A DNA stretch of 64,000 nucleotides from assembly GCF_000761245.1 (NCBI RefSeq), contig NZ_AWOR01000049.1:1-64000 (forward strand), read 5' to 3'. Source of the stretch: Comamonas testosteroni (lineage in GTDB: Bacteria > Pseudomonadota > Gammaproteobacteria > Burkholderiales > Burkholderiaceae_C). This document shows positions 19,951-28,736 of the stretch, piece after piece. The translations under genes and the position numbers were made by a program. Under the pieces are notes generated by a model. The model saw nothing but the letters and a program-made list of their open reading frames with translations, was not told the DNA's origin and ran no database searches. How positions within the stretch are numbered: position 1 is the stretch's first letter; the number at the start of each line of letters is the position of its first letter.

Positions 19951-20922
19951 TTAGTCCAGCTTGACCTTGGCGGTCTGAATGACGCGCGCCCACTTGTCGC
20001 TCTCAGCGCGGATGAAGCTGGCAAGCGCCTGGGGAGTGCCGCCAGTCAGGCGCACGCCCTGGGCGGCAAAGCGCTGCTGTAGCTCGGGCTTGGTCAGCAC
20101 CTGGTTGATGGCGGTGTTGAGCTTGGCCTGCAGCTCGGGAGCCATGCCTGCGGGGCCGACCAGGGCGAACCAGGCATCAGACTCGAAGCTAGGCAGGGTC
20201 TCTGCAATCGCAGGCTGGTCCTTGAGGCCAGCCACGCGCTGGGCGCTGGCAACCCCCAGGGAGCGCATGCGGCCTGCTTGCACAAAGGGCAGGGTGGAGG
20301 GCGAGTTGTCAAAGGCGATCTGCACCGTTCCGGCCATCAGGTCATTGGCTGCAGGCGCACTGCCGCGATAGGGAATGTGGGCAATGTTCAGGCCCGCCTG
20401 GCTCTTGAACAGCTCCATGGTCAGGTGACTGGTCGTTCCGTTGCCCTGCGATGCATAGGAAAGCTCGCCAGGATGTGCCTTGGCATAGGCAATCAGCTCG
20501 GCCACGGTCTTGAAGGGCTGGCCCGGATGCGCCACCAGCATGATGGGCACGGAGGCCAGCTGGCTGATGGGCGTTAGATCCTTGAGCGGGTTGAAGCCCA
20601 TGCGCGGATACAGGTGCTGGTTGATGCTCAGTGGACCCGCCGTGGTCACCAGCAGCGTTGCACCATCGGGCTTGGCTCGAGCCACCAGTTCGGCGCCCAG
20701 ATTGCCGCCAGCGCCTGGGCGGTTGTCCACCACCACGGTCTGCTGCAGGGCATTACCCAGGCTTTCGGCCACGGCGCGCGCCAGGATGTCGGTCGTGCCG
20801 CCCGGGGGGAAAGGCACGACGATGGTGGTTATGCGCTGGGCCTGCACAGCAAAAACCGTTGTGGTCAATGCAGCAGCCACCAGCAGCCGCAAGGCGCGGC
20901 GCTTGGAAGAGGTGTGGAACAT
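19951..20922 (-). CDS. Bug/TctC-family tripartite tricarboxylate transporter substrate-binding protein
   Basis: 323 aa, periplasmic. Signal peptide MFHTSSKRRALRLLVAAALTTT...VQA (cleavage about 28), then the Bug core: ITTIVVPFPPGGTTDILARAVAESL, VVDNRPGAGGNLGAELVARAKPDGATLLVTT, HIPYRGSAPAANDLMAGTVQIAFDN. GGAGACATC precedes ATG 20922. The PGG...TD and GAGG loops bind a ligand carboxylate. It sits inside the meta-pathway operon, so it probably binds the pathway substrate or an entry acid. No TctA/TctB genes are nearby. Confidence 0.92.
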   Translation of the reverse strand: MFHTSSKRRALRLLVAAALTTTVFAVQAQRITTIVVPFPPGGTTDILARAVAESLGNALQQTVVVDNRPGAGGNLGAELVARAKPDGATLLVTTAGPLSINQHLYPRMGFNPLKDLTPISQLASVPIMLVAHPGQPFKTVAELIAYAKAHPGELSYASQGNGTTSHLTMELFKSQAGLNIAHIPYRGSAPAANDLMAGTVQIAFDNSPSTLPFVQAGRMRSLGVASAQRVAGLKDQPAIAETLPSFESDAWFALVGPAGMAPELQAKLNTAINQVLTKPELQQRFAAQGVRLTGGTPQALASFIRAESDKWARVIQTAKVKLD

Positions 20923-20992
20923 GATGTCTCCTTGGTTTTTTATGGAACGGAAGCAGGGCAGTGGTTCCGGCACTGCCCTGCGGGGGAGTCCG

Positions 20993-21898
20993 TCAGCTCA
21001 GCGGGCCGAAGCCGTATAGATGCGCCGGGTTGTCGACCAGCATCCGCTGCTGCACAGCAGGGTCGGGTACCCACAGCGGTATCAGGTCCACCAAGTCGGC
21101 GTCATGCGGCATGGGGCCGCGGTAGATGGGGTGGGGCCAGTTGCTGCCCCACAGCAGACGGTCAGGATAGGCGCGTGCCACGGCGTGCACCATGGGCAGC
21201 ATGTCCTCGTGCGGATAGGGCTGCTGCGACGAGCGGTACAGGCTGGCCAGCTTGACCCAGCACCGGCCGGTCTCCAGCAGGCGCAGCAAGGCAGCAAAGC
21301 CGGGGCTGTCCAAGCCTTCGTTGCCCAGCACATGGCCCAGATGGTCGATGACCAGATCGCAGTCCAGTGCCAGCAAGCGGGGCAGCAGGTCCGCAAGCTC
21401 ATGTGACTGGTGCAAATGCAGCAGCAGATGCCAGCCCAAGGGGGCTACCTCGGCATCCAGCGCTTCCAAATGCTCGAAGCGTGCACCGCCACGCACCACA
21501 CTGGAAATGCGGCAGCCGCGCATGCCGCCGTCGTACAGGGCCTGCAATTCAGAGGAGGCAAGGCCGGGGCGGATCACCGCCACGCCGCGGGCGCGTGGGC
21601 CCAGCTCGGCAATTGCATCCAGAGTGACGCAGTTGTCCGTGCCATGTGCACCACCCTGCACGATCACACAGCGGTCTATGCCCAGTTGTGCCAGCAGTGC
21701 GCTGTACTGCGCCACCGTGCAATCTTCGGGCGTATAGCTGCGCTCGGGCGAGAAGTCAAATCGGGCTCGCGGCCCGAAGACATGGGCATGCGTGTCCACC
21801 GCGCCGCGCGGCATGGCAAAGCGCGGGCTGCGCAGCGTGCGGTCCGGCCCGGCGCAGGAGGGCGCTTCTGTTGTGGCGGTAGCGGTGGCAATGTTCAC
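20993..21898 (-). CDS. Amidohydrolase family protein (2-pyrone-4,6-dicarboxylate lactonase-like)
   Basis: 301 aa. Starts at GTG 21898 with AAGGAGAAGGCGC upstream and a 4-base overlap with the preceding stop. The barrel begins GAVDTHAHVFGP (metal-binding HxH), then LLHLHQSHELADLL, LVIDHLGHVLG and LLWGSNWPHPIY (Asn where related LigI-like proteins often have Asp). Members hydrolyse lactones or decarboxylate aromatic acids. In this operon a lactone-hydrolysing role feeding the oxalocrotonate branch is plausible but inferred. Confidence 0.85.
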   Translation of the reverse strand: MNIATATATTEAPSCAGPDRTLRSPRFAMPRGAVDTHAHVFGPRARFDFSPERSYTPEDCTVAQYSALLAQLGIDRCVIVQGGAHGTDNCVTLDAIAELGPRARGVAVIRPGLASSELQALYDGGMRGCRISSVVRGGARFEHLEALDAEVAPLGWHLLLHLHQSHELADLLPRLLALDCDLVIDHLGHVLGNEGLDSPGFAALLRLLETGRCWVKLASLYRSSQQPYPHEDMLPMVHAVARAYPDRLLWGSNWPHPIYRGPMPHDADLVDLIPLWVPDPAVQQRMLVDNPAHLYGFGPLS

Positions 21899-22356
21899 GC
21901 GCCTTCTCCTTGCGCGGCCTGGTATTCGCGTTTGGCGAGATCGGCAAGAATGTCGGCGCCTCGATTGGCCGCAGGCAGGCCACGGAACAGGAAGCACAGG
22001 CTGATGACGGCCTGCAGCTCGTCCCAGCTAGCACCGGAGCGGCGCGCGGCAATGCCGTGGGTGGTGGCGGCATCGTTGCGGTCCATCAGCAGCATGCCGA
22101 ACAGCATCAATTGCACGGTCTTCTGATCAAAGCAGTCGGGGTGCAGTGCATGGGTACGGGCCTGCTCCTGCAGGTCCAGCATCTTCGGGTCCAGCGCGCC
22201 GGTGATTTGAAAGCGCGAACGGATGCGTGGTGGCACAAAGCCCAGCATCTCGCGATAGACCTCGCCGCGCTGCTCGATGCTGTCCTGGCCTTCCTGATAG
22301 GTGCCGATCACAGCTTGCAGGGCTGCGGAATCCTGGGCGGAGGAAGAAGAAGTCAT
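21895..22356 (-). CDS. Carboxymuconolactone decarboxylase family protein
   Basis: 153 aa, all-helical AhpD/CMD-like. Core: GFVPPRIRSRFQITGALDPKMLDLQEQARTHALHPDCFDQKTVQLMLFGMLLMDRNDAATTHGIAARRSGASWDELQAVISLCFLFRGLPA. It has no CxxC of AhpD peroxidases, so a decarboxylase or lactonase-like role is more likely than peroxide reduction. It is the first gene of the leftward operon and divergent from the LysR at 22539. Confidence 0.85.
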   Translation of the reverse strand: MTSSSSAQDSAALQAVIGTYQEGQDSIEQRGEVYREMLGFVPPRIRSRFQITGALDPKMLDLQEQARTHALHPDCFDQKTVQLMLFGMLLMDRNDAATTHGIAARRSGASWDELQAVISLCFLFRGLPAANRGADILADLAKREYQAAQGEGA

Positions 22357-22490
22357 AGTGAACCTTGTCTCTGTTTTTGTGTGGAAAGGGTCCGATCATG
22401 TGCCGGAACCTGCCGCTCCCCAGTGAACGGCTTGATAGGAATCATGGTCGGTATGGAGATACGTGTCCAATACTGTTTAAGGCGATTTGA

Positions 22491-22505
22491 ATACCTTTTA
22501 GGTAT
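22491..22505. promoter_or_regulatory. LysR-type operator in CMD/LysR divergent region
   Basis: ATACCT-TTT-AGGTAT is a perfect inverted repeat and contains TACC...GGTA as a T-N11-A LysR box. It lies 33 bp before the LysR start and about 135 bp from the first operon gene, typical of an autoregulatory recognition site. Confidence 0.65.
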
Positions 22506-22538
22506 CAAGATTGGTTCGGGCTGCTAGTATCTTTGCCC

Positions 22539-23423
22539 ATGGACCTCAGACAGATGCGCTACTTCCTGGCCCTGGCCCAGGAACTTCATTTCGGACGTGC
22601 GGCAGAGCGGCTTCACATGTCCCAGCCGCCGCTCACGCGCCAGATCCGAGCTCTGGAAGAGCAACTGGGCACACTGCTTTTTCTGCGCACACCCAAGGGT
22701 GTAGAGCTGACCGAGGCAGGCCAAGCCTTGCTGGAGGAGGTGCCCAATGTGCTGCTGCTGGCCGAGCGTGCGCAGGAGCGCACGCGGCTGGCTGGCCAGG
22801 GGATGGAAGGGCGGCTGGAGGTGGGCTTGTTTACCTCTAGCGTGCTGGACGTGATTCCGCGCATTCTGGCGGGATTTCATGCCGAGCGTCCGCAAGTACG
22901 CATCGGCCTGCACACTATGTCCAAGGTCCAGCAGATCGATGCCTTGTTAGAGCGGCGCATTGCCATCGGCTTTAACCGGCTGGTGCCAGAGACCCCGGGC
23001 ATCACCGTGGAAACCGTGCTGCAGCAGCCCGTGGTAGTGGGCCTGCATGACAGCCACCCGTTGTGTGCACGCGAGGAGATCACGCTGCGCGACTTGGAGG
23101 ATCAGCCAATGATCCTTTACCCCAATCTACCGATTGCTGGCCTGGCCCAGGAGGTTGACGGCGCGTTCCGTCGCGAGGGGCGACGTCTACAGGTCGTGCA
23201 AGAGGTGGAGGATGTGCTGACTTGCATCGCTTTGGTGTCCGCAGGCTTTGGGCTATGTATCACCATTGCTCCGGCGGCCAACCTTGGACTTCCAAATGTT
23301 GTCTTTAGACCTCTTCGCTCACGCTGGCTGCAAAGTGTCGAACTACAGTGCATTTACCGCAGTGATGACCGCTCTGCTCTGCTGCGGGCATTTCTAGCCC
23401 ATGTGAGGGCTTCAGCGGCGTAG
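22539..23423 (+). CDS. LysR family transcriptional regulator (CatM/BenM-like)
   Basis: 294 aa. MDLRQMRYFLALAQELHFGRAAERLHMSQPPLTRQIRALEEQLGTLLFLRTPKGVELTEAG is the winged HTH of the aromatic-catabolism (CbnR/CatM/BenM) subgroup; the effector domain includes GFNRLVPETPGITVETVLQQPVVVGL. ATG 22539 is preferred over a TTG two codons earlier. It is divergent from the lower-pathway operon and very likely its activator, with a muconate- or oxalocrotonate-like acid as inducer. Confidence 0.92.
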   Translation: MDLRQMRYFLALAQELHFGRAAERLHMSQPPLTRQIRALEEQLGTLLFLRTPKGVELTEAGQALLEEVPNVLLLAERAQERTRLAGQGMEGRLEVGLFTSSVLDVIPRILAGFHAERPQVRIGLHTMSKVQQIDALLERRIAIGFNRLVPETPGITVETVLQQPVVVGLHDSHPLCAREEITLRDLEDQPMILYPNLPIAGLAQEVDGAFRREGRRLQVVQEVEDVLTCIALVSAGFGLCITIAPAANLGLPNVVFRPLRSRWLQSVELQCIYRSDDRSALLRAFLAHVRASAA

Positions 23424-23846
23424 TGTGTCGTGGTAATGCACTAGAAGAAGGTGCCGCATCAATCCGGTCGGACAGGGTTGGACTGCCCCTAGGATGAGGT
23501 GATTGACTTATACATTTCTATTATTGAAATTTTCGACAATTGTCTTTTCTTAGAGCTCGGCATGCTGAAAGGTATGTATGCGTACTTGCTTTGAACGCGC
23601 ACCTTCGAGCGCTTTTCTTGTGCAACCAAATGGCCTATACGCTGTTCCTGCGCTGCACTTCTCATCGACTGTTGGAAACTGGCCGCTTACCGGTAACTGG
23701 CCACCTACCACCAAAAGGTTGACGACATTCCAAAAGTCCTAGTGGTTCGAGTTGTTTCCACAACTCTTTGCTAAATGGCTGACGAGACATACGCAGGCAA
23801 AGCAAAGTTGTGTTGGCCGCTCTAAGAACATTCTGCAGGTACAATT
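23424..23846. other. Intergenic region containing an IS5-type transposase start fragment
   Basis: No complete gene. On the - strand 23795-23690 reads MSRQPFSKELWKQLEPLGLLECRQPFGG, resembling the N terminus of IS5-type transposases and matching a second fragment at 30742-30793. The shared upstream motif (CTTAGAGC-GC-AACAC) suggests both retain the same element end. The rest shows nothing recognisable. Confidence 0.55.
23690..23830 (-). pseudogene. IS5-type transposase N-terminal relic
   Basis: MSRQPFSKELWKQLEPL followed by degenerate GG/RP-rich sequence. It is parallel to MARQPVSKELWRQLQPLI near 30793. Only about 35 codons remain, together with a presumed terminal repeat region near 23815-23830. 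Confidence 0.5.
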
Positions 23847-23847
23847 G

Positions 23848-23866
23848 AACGGGAATCATTCTTGTT
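23848..23866. promoter_or_regulatory. Fur-box-like site upstream of fecI
   Basis: AACGGGAATCATTCTTGTT matches the Fur-type sequence AATGAGAATCATTCTCATT at 15 of 19 positions, including the central GAATCATTCT. It lies 50 bp upstream of the fecI start, the expected place for iron repression of a FecI-type sigma factor. Confidence 0.65.
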
Positions 23867-23915
23867 TAAGTGCAGGTATTCCGCAGTCAGCCGAGCCCTG
23901 TCTATAAATGTCCTC

Positions 23916-24443
23916 ATGTCTTCTGTTGAGAGCCCAGACCAGGCCCCTATTGCGACTCTCTACACTGAGCACCATGGTTGGCTGCAGGGCTGGCTGCGCC
24001 GCAAACTAGGCAATGGCTGCGATGCAGCCGATCTGGCGCAGGACACTTTTGTGCGGTTGCTGGATGCGCCGGACACCTCGGTCGTTAAGCAGAAAGACTG
24101 GCAGTTGCGTGAGCCGCGTGCCTATCTGACTTTGATTGCCAAGCGGCTGGTAGCCAACCTGTATCGTCGCCGTGCGCTGGAGCAGGCCTATCTGGATGCC
24201 TTAGCCCTGATGCCCGAGCCGGTGGCGCCGTCGCCCGAGGAGCGAGCCATCATCCTGGAAGCCCTGCAGGAGGTGGATGCGATGCTGGACGGCCTCAAAC
24301 CCGCCGTGCGCACGGCTTTTTTGCTGTCCCAACTGGAGGGCCTGGGCTATGCCGAGATCGCCGTGCGGCTGAATCTGAGCGAGCGCACCGTCAAGCGGTA
24401 TATGGTCCAGGCCATGGCCCGCTGCATTTTGCTTGCACCATGA
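23916..24443 (+). CDS. fecI: FecI-type ECF RNA polymerase sigma factor
   Basis: 175 aa from ATG 23916. Sigma2 region: LYTEHHGWLQGWLRRKLGNGCDAADLAQDTFVRLL; sigma4: ALQEVDAMLDGLKPAVRTAFLLSQLEGLGYAEIAVRLNLSERTVKRYMVQAMARC. Iron-starvation sigma factors of this type direct transcription of the linked TonB receptor gene when FecR transmits the signal. The stop overlaps the fecR start by 4 bases. Likely Fur-repressed through the site at 23848. Confidence 0.92.
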   Translation: MSSVESPDQAPIATLYTEHHGWLQGWLRRKLGNGCDAADLAQDTFVRLLDAPDTSVVKQKDWQLREPRAYLTLIAKRLVANLYRRRALEQAYLDALALMPEPVAPSPEERAIILEALQEVDAMLDGLKPAVRTAFLLSQLEGLGYAEIAVRLNLSERTVKRYMVQAMARCILLAP

Positions 24444-25420
24444 GCAGGTCGTCATCTTCTGCAGATGCCGCCGTCAGCGAGCAGGTCGCGCTGCAGGCCG
24501 CCGAGTGGTTTTTCCTGCTACAGACCGGCGCTGCTAGCGTGCAGGAGCGGCAGCGCTGGCAACAGTGGCACGCCTCCCATCCCGCACATGCTGCTGCATG
24601 GGAACGTGCACAGCGCGTGGGCCAGACATTCCATTGTCTACCGTCAGCGCTGGCCCTGCCGGTGCTGAACCGCGATCCAGACCAGCGCCGCAAAGCCGTC
24701 AAGATGCTGGCCGTGCTACTGGTTGCCGCGCCTGCTGGTTGGCTGGCATGGAGGCATGGCGGTGAAGAGTTGTTGGCTGACCAGCGCACTGCGACAGGCG
24801 AGCGCCGCGAGGTGTTGCTGGCCGATGGCAGCCGCCTGCAGCTGGATACAGCAAGCTCTGTGAACATCAAGTTTGATAGCGGTGTTCGCTTGGTGCACCT
24901 GCTGGAGGGCGCGATGCATATTCAGACAGCACCGGATATGCAGCCCCTACCACGCCCTTTTATCGTGACCACGGAACAAGGGCGGATGCGTGCCCTGGGC
25001 ACGCGTTTCACGGTGCGCAAGGAAGCAGAGTTCACGCGTGTGGCCGTGCTGGAAGGCGCTGTGGAACTGAGTCCCCACGCAGCGCAGGATCGGATGCGGG
25101 TGCTACTGGCAGGCCAACAGGCACGGATGACGGCCCGGGGTGTCGGCAACGTCGATCTGGTCATGTCGGATGCCGACGGCTGGACCCGTGGTGTGCTGCA
25201 TGTACGCAACATGCGGCTAGAGGAATTTGCGCGGGAGCTGGGCCGCTACCGCCCTGGTGTGCTGCGCTGCGACCCTGCGGTGGCAGAGTTGCGCATCTCC
25301 GGTGTCTTTCAGTTGCAGGGCGATACCACGGCGGTCCTGGACAGTCTGCCGCGGGCGCTGCCGGTGAGCGTGCTTTATCGCACGCGTTACTGGGTCACGC
25401 TGGTATCTCCACAGCGCTGA
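24440..25420 (+). CDS. fecR: FecR-type transmembrane sigma-factor regulator
   Basis: 326 aa. N-terminal DUF4880 region (VALQAAEWFFLLQTGAASVQERQRWQQWHASHPAHAAAWERA), one membrane segment (about 90-107, VKMLAVLLVAAPAGWLAW), then the periplasmic FecR domain (TATGERREVLLADGSRLQLDTASSVNI, TEQGRMRALGTRFTV, VAVLEGAVEL) and a C-terminal STN-like region. It passes the occupied state of the outer-membrane receptor to FecI. The gene overlaps fecI and precedes the receptor gene by 105 bp. Confidence 0.92.
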   Translation: MSRSSSSADAAVSEQVALQAAEWFFLLQTGAASVQERQRWQQWHASHPAHAAAWERAQRVGQTFHCLPSALALPVLNRDPDQRRKAVKMLAVLLVAAPAGWLAWRHGGEELLADQRTATGERREVLLADGSRLQLDTASSVNIKFDSGVRLVHLLEGAMHIQTAPDMQPLPRPFIVTTEQGRMRALGTRFTVRKEAEFTRVAVLEGAVELSPHAAQDRMRVLLAGQQARMTARGVGNVDLVMSDADGWTRGVLHVRNMRLEEFARELGRYRPGVLRCDPAVAELRISGVFQLQGDTTAVLDSLPRALPVSVLYRTRYWVTLVSPQR

Positions 25421-25525
25421 TGCGGTTCTGTTCAGAATTTTTCTGCAGGTCTGTCCCTTTTGAGGTTCTGGCGTGTGAAGCCTAGGAGAACTTTGCATCA
25501 CACCGCTTCAGGAGCCCGATTCTTC

Positions 25526-28024
25526 ATGGAACATCCGACCCCTTCTCCTTCCGCCGCAGACGTTGCAGACTTACAGGCGCCCGTGCGGCACAGCCTGCCG
25601 ACGACCCTGTGCTGTGCGCTGATGGTCACGGCCTGCGCGGCCGCCACCAGCCAGGCACAGACTGCTCCGGCCACAGGCGCCATCCCGCATGAAGTCGTGC
25701 AGACCTACCAGCTAGCTCCAGGTGCGCTGGATGCGGCACTGTCCGAGTTTGCTGCGCGAGCTGGCGTCAGCATTACCATTGCACTAGGCCTAGTGCAGGG
25801 CAAGACATCGCCAGGTCTGCAAGGCCGGCATGGCGTGCGCGACGGCTTTGCCCGCCTGCTGTCTGGCACGGGGCTGGAGGCGGTCGCAGGCAGCGGCGGC
25901 ATCTACACCTTGCGCGTCTTGCCGGTGGTGGTGCCGGGTGCTGCCGCTGGCGAAGGAGGCGCATTGGGCGAGGTGCGGGTGACTGCGCAAAAAGAGAGGC
26001 CGGGCACCACGGAAGGAACAGGCTCTTACACGGCCACCGGCCCCAGCACCACAGCCACGCGCTTGACGCTGACCCAGCGGGAGACGCCGCAATCGGTGAG
26101 CGTGGTTACGCGTGCACAAATGGACGATCGCGGCTTTCAGTCGCTGGAAGAGGTAGCGTTGGACGCAACCGGCTTGAGCACGCGCAAGCTCGGCGGCGGC
26201 GAGCGCACGCAGTTCTATATGCGCGGCTTCGCGGTCAATTCATTCCTGGCTGATGGCGTGCCCATCGACTTCGACTCCGATACCCAGGGCACTGCATCCA
26301 TGGCGATGTATGACCGCATCGAGATTCTGCGTGGCTCAGCCGGGCTGATGACGGGCACGGGTAACCCCTCCGGCACCATCAACCTGCTGCGCAAGCGCCC
26401 CACGGATGTGCCCCAGGTTTCGCTGTCGGGCAGTCTAGGCTCCTGGAGCAATCGCCGAGGCGAGCTGGATGCCGCCGGGCCGCTGAACGAGGCAGGCAGC
26501 TTGCGTGGTCGTGCGGTGGTGGCGCAGCAGGATACGAACACCTTCAAGAAAGCCTATCGCCACGAGCGCCAGTTGGTGTACGGCACGCTTGAGGCCGATA
26601 TTGCACCGCGCACCTTGCTTAGTGTGGGCGGCTACTTCAACAAGGAAGACAATCCCGGCGCGGACTGGAATGGCCTGCCCACGCGGCGTGACGGCAGCTT
26701 CTACCCGTTCGACCGCTCCACCCGCATGACACCTGACTGGGCCTATTGGAACAAGCGTAACGCCAGCGTCTTTGCGGAGCTGGAGCATGAGTTCGACAAC
26801 GGCTGGAGGAGCCAGCTTACGGCCCGCGTGCTGAAATCCAAGATGGACATGCTGGGCACCTACCTTTATCCGCTGGAAGATTCCGATCTGTTCGGCCAGG
26901 GCGCAGGTGCCTATACCTACAACCGCACGCAATACAGCCTGGATGCCTTTGCCAAAGGCCCGCTGCAGGCGTTTGGCCGCAAGCATGAGCTGGTCTTTGG
27001 TGCCAGCCTGCGACAGAACAGCGATGACGACGGCCCCGGTGGCTGGCCTTTGGACTATGCGCCGGTGGTCGACCCCATGAACTGGGATTCAAGCGCCGTG
27101 CCGCGTCCGGCGTTTTCGTCGGCCTGGTCCCGCCGTGGTCACCAGCGGCAACTGGGCGCGTACAGCACCATGCGCCTGAGTCTTGCGGATTCGCTGTCGG
27201 CCATTATCGGCGCGCGTTTAGATTCCTATCGCTACGATATGCACACGGTGTCAGGCGAATGGTCGGAAAAGAGCCTGTATCGCGTGAGCGACCGTGTCAC
27301 GCCTTACTTTGGCCTGGTCTACGAACTCGATTCCATGCATTCGCTGTATGGCAGCTGGGCCGGCGTATTCCAGCCACAGAACTACCAGGCAGCCAGCGGC
27401 GCGATGCTCGACCCCGTCGTGGGCCGCAATCTGGAGGCCGGCATCAAGGGCTCGTACATGGGGGGCCGCCTGCAGGCAAGCGCCGCGGTCTTCCAGATCA
27501 ACCAGTCCAATCTGCCCCTGCAACTGCCTGGCAACGAATGCCGCACCCAGGCCGTGGTCTGTTATGCCCAGACCGGCGAGGTGCGCAGCCGTGGCCTGGA
27601 GCTTGAAGTGGTGGGGGCCATCACTCCGAGCTGGAAAATCATGACGGGTTATACCTTCAACCGAGCCAAGCACGTCAAGGATTCGGATGTTGCAAAAGCA
27701 GGTACTCCCTATGACCAGCAAACGCCGCGCCACCTCTTCAAGCTGACCACGAGTTACCAACTGCCGGGTGCCATGAGCAAATGGGGCATTGGCGGCTCAC
27801 TGCGCACACGAAGCGAAACCAGCTCTTGGCACAACGTGCGCCAAGGTGGCTACACGATTGTCGATCTGATGTTGTCCTATCAGGTAAGCCCGCAACTGGA
27901 CATCCGTCTCAACATCAACAATGTGGCGGACCGCTATTACTACGAAGCGACAGGAAGCACCCAGGACAACAACCACTTTGGCGCACCGCGCAACTTTCTG
28001 CTGACGGCAAACTACCGCTTCTGA
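25526..28024 (+). CDS. TonB-dependent siderophore receptor with N-terminal signalling domain
   Basis: 832 aa from ATG 25526 (AGGAG upstream). Signal peptide about 22-45 ending SQA, STN secretin/TonB N-terminal domain at about 58-130 (TYQLAPGALDAALSEFAARAGVSI ... LLSGTGLEAV), TonB-box region, plug (TETPQSVSVVTRAQMDDRG-like, IEILRGSAGLMTGTGNPSGTINLLRKRP), 22-strand barrel and terminal NYRF. It resembles ferric-hydroxamate or pyoverdine-type receptors. The STN domain means ligand binding would activate the linked FecR/FecI pair, a cell-surface signalling circuit. The siderophore is not predictable. Confidence 0.94.
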   Translation: MEHPTPSPSAADVADLQAPVRHSLPTTLCCALMVTACAAATSQAQTAPATGAIPHEVVQTYQLAPGALDAALSEFAARAGVSITIALGLVQGKTSPGLQGRHGVRDGFARLLSGTGLEAVAGSGGIYTLRVLPVVVPGAAAGEGGALGEVRVTAQKERPGTTEGTGSYTATGPSTTATRLTLTQRETPQSVSVVTRAQMDDRGFQSLEEVALDATGLSTRKLGGGERTQFYMRGFAVNSFLADGVPIDFDSDTQGTASMAMYDRIEILRGSAGLMTGTGNPSGTINLLRKRPTDVPQVSLSGSLGSWSNRRGELDAAGPLNEAGSLRGRAVVAQQDTNTFKKAYRHERQLVYGTLEADIAPRTLLSVGGYFNKEDNPGADWNGLPTRRDGSFYPFDRSTRMTPDWAYWNKRNASVFAELEHEFDNGWRSQLTARVLKSKMDMLGTYLYPLEDSDLFGQGAGAYTYNRTQYSLDAFAKGPLQAFGRKHELVFGASLRQNSDDDGPGGWPLDYAPVVDPMNWDSSAVPRPAFSSAWSRRGHQRQLGAYSTMRLSLADSLSAIIGARLDSYRYDMHTVSGEWSEKSLYRVSDRVTPYFGLVYELDSMHSLYGSWAGVFQPQNYQAASGAMLDPVVGRNLEAGIKGSYMGGRLQASAAVFQINQSNLPLQLPGNECRTQAVVCYAQTGEVRSRGLELEVVGAITPSWKIMTGYTFNRAKHVKDSDVAKAGTPYDQQTPRHLFKLTTSYQLPGAMSKWGIGGSLRTRSETSSWHNVRQGGYTIVDLMLSYQVSPQLDIRLNINNVADRYYYEATGSTQDNNHFGAPRNFLLTANYRF

Positions 28025-28400
28025 AGGGCGGGTAGGGGTGAGCAAACCTGTGAATGAACCGAGAAAATTGGTTTATATGAGATTCTTCTTTGCAAGATTA
28101 TCATTCGCAGCCTATGTAACTGTCTGGCAACTTCACCGGCGCACTGTTGAGAGCGGTTAGTACAACCAGTCAACGAAGCGTGCACAGGTGATTGCTGTCG
28201 TTAATTTGAGTAATGCGAGATGTATGTCCAGCCGTCTCTCAAAGCTTTTGCGCAGCTTCCCAAACACTGCAAATCATTGTGGATTCAACAGGTCGATGCC
28301 ACACATGCGCTGAACATCTCAGCGGGTGTATGGAAGCGAAGCGTCTTGCTATGGCGCAGTTTGACAGCGTCAGTGTGCTGCGCCGGGCCGACGGTCTGTT
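28025..28400. other. Intergenic region after TonB receptor
   Basis: No clear gene. An AT-rich stretch (28060-28120) includes GATTATCATTC, weakly Fur-box-like. From about 28400 the sequence becomes a relaxase fragment. No terminator hairpin with a T-run is visible behind the receptor gene. Confidence 0.4.
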
Positions 28401-28726
28401 CGGCGCGGCAGCGTGTGATCCTCGCCCGGAACCTGCTGGGCACGCTGCGCAACCGGGAACTGATGCAGGCCGCGAAAGACATTGCCGCCGACACCGGCCT
28501 GGAGCATCGCCCGGTGACAGACGGGCAGCGCGTGGCCGGTATCTACCGGCGCTCGGTCATGCTGGCGAGCGGGCGTTATGCCATGCTCGACGACGGCATG
28601 GGCTTTGCGCTCGTGCCGTGGCGACCTGTGATCGAGCAGCGGCTGCGACAGCAGCTCGCCGCGATGATGCATGATGGCGGGGCGACATGGGAGATTGGAC
28701 GAACGCGCAGCCCTTCCATTCCTTGA
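28400..28726 (+). pseudogene. Relaxase C-terminal fragment (DUF3363)
   Basis: The frame encodes ARQRVILARNLLGTLRNRELMQAAKDIAADTGLEHR then VTDGQRVAGIYRRSVMLASGRYAMLDDGMGFALVPWRPVIEQRLRQQL, which is the C-terminal end of VirD2/TraI-like relaxases with DUF3363, found in Tn4371-type and related integrative conjugative elements. The N-terminal catalytic relaxase domain is absent; the preceding 60 codons of the same frame are unrelated. This is the remnant of an integrative element. Confidence 0.8.
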
Positions 28727-28736
28727 TCGGAGGGAG

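Noticed and set aside
28060-28120. Possible second Fur box behind the TonB receptor
   Set aside because: GATTATCATTC covers only half of a site and no iron-related gene follows.
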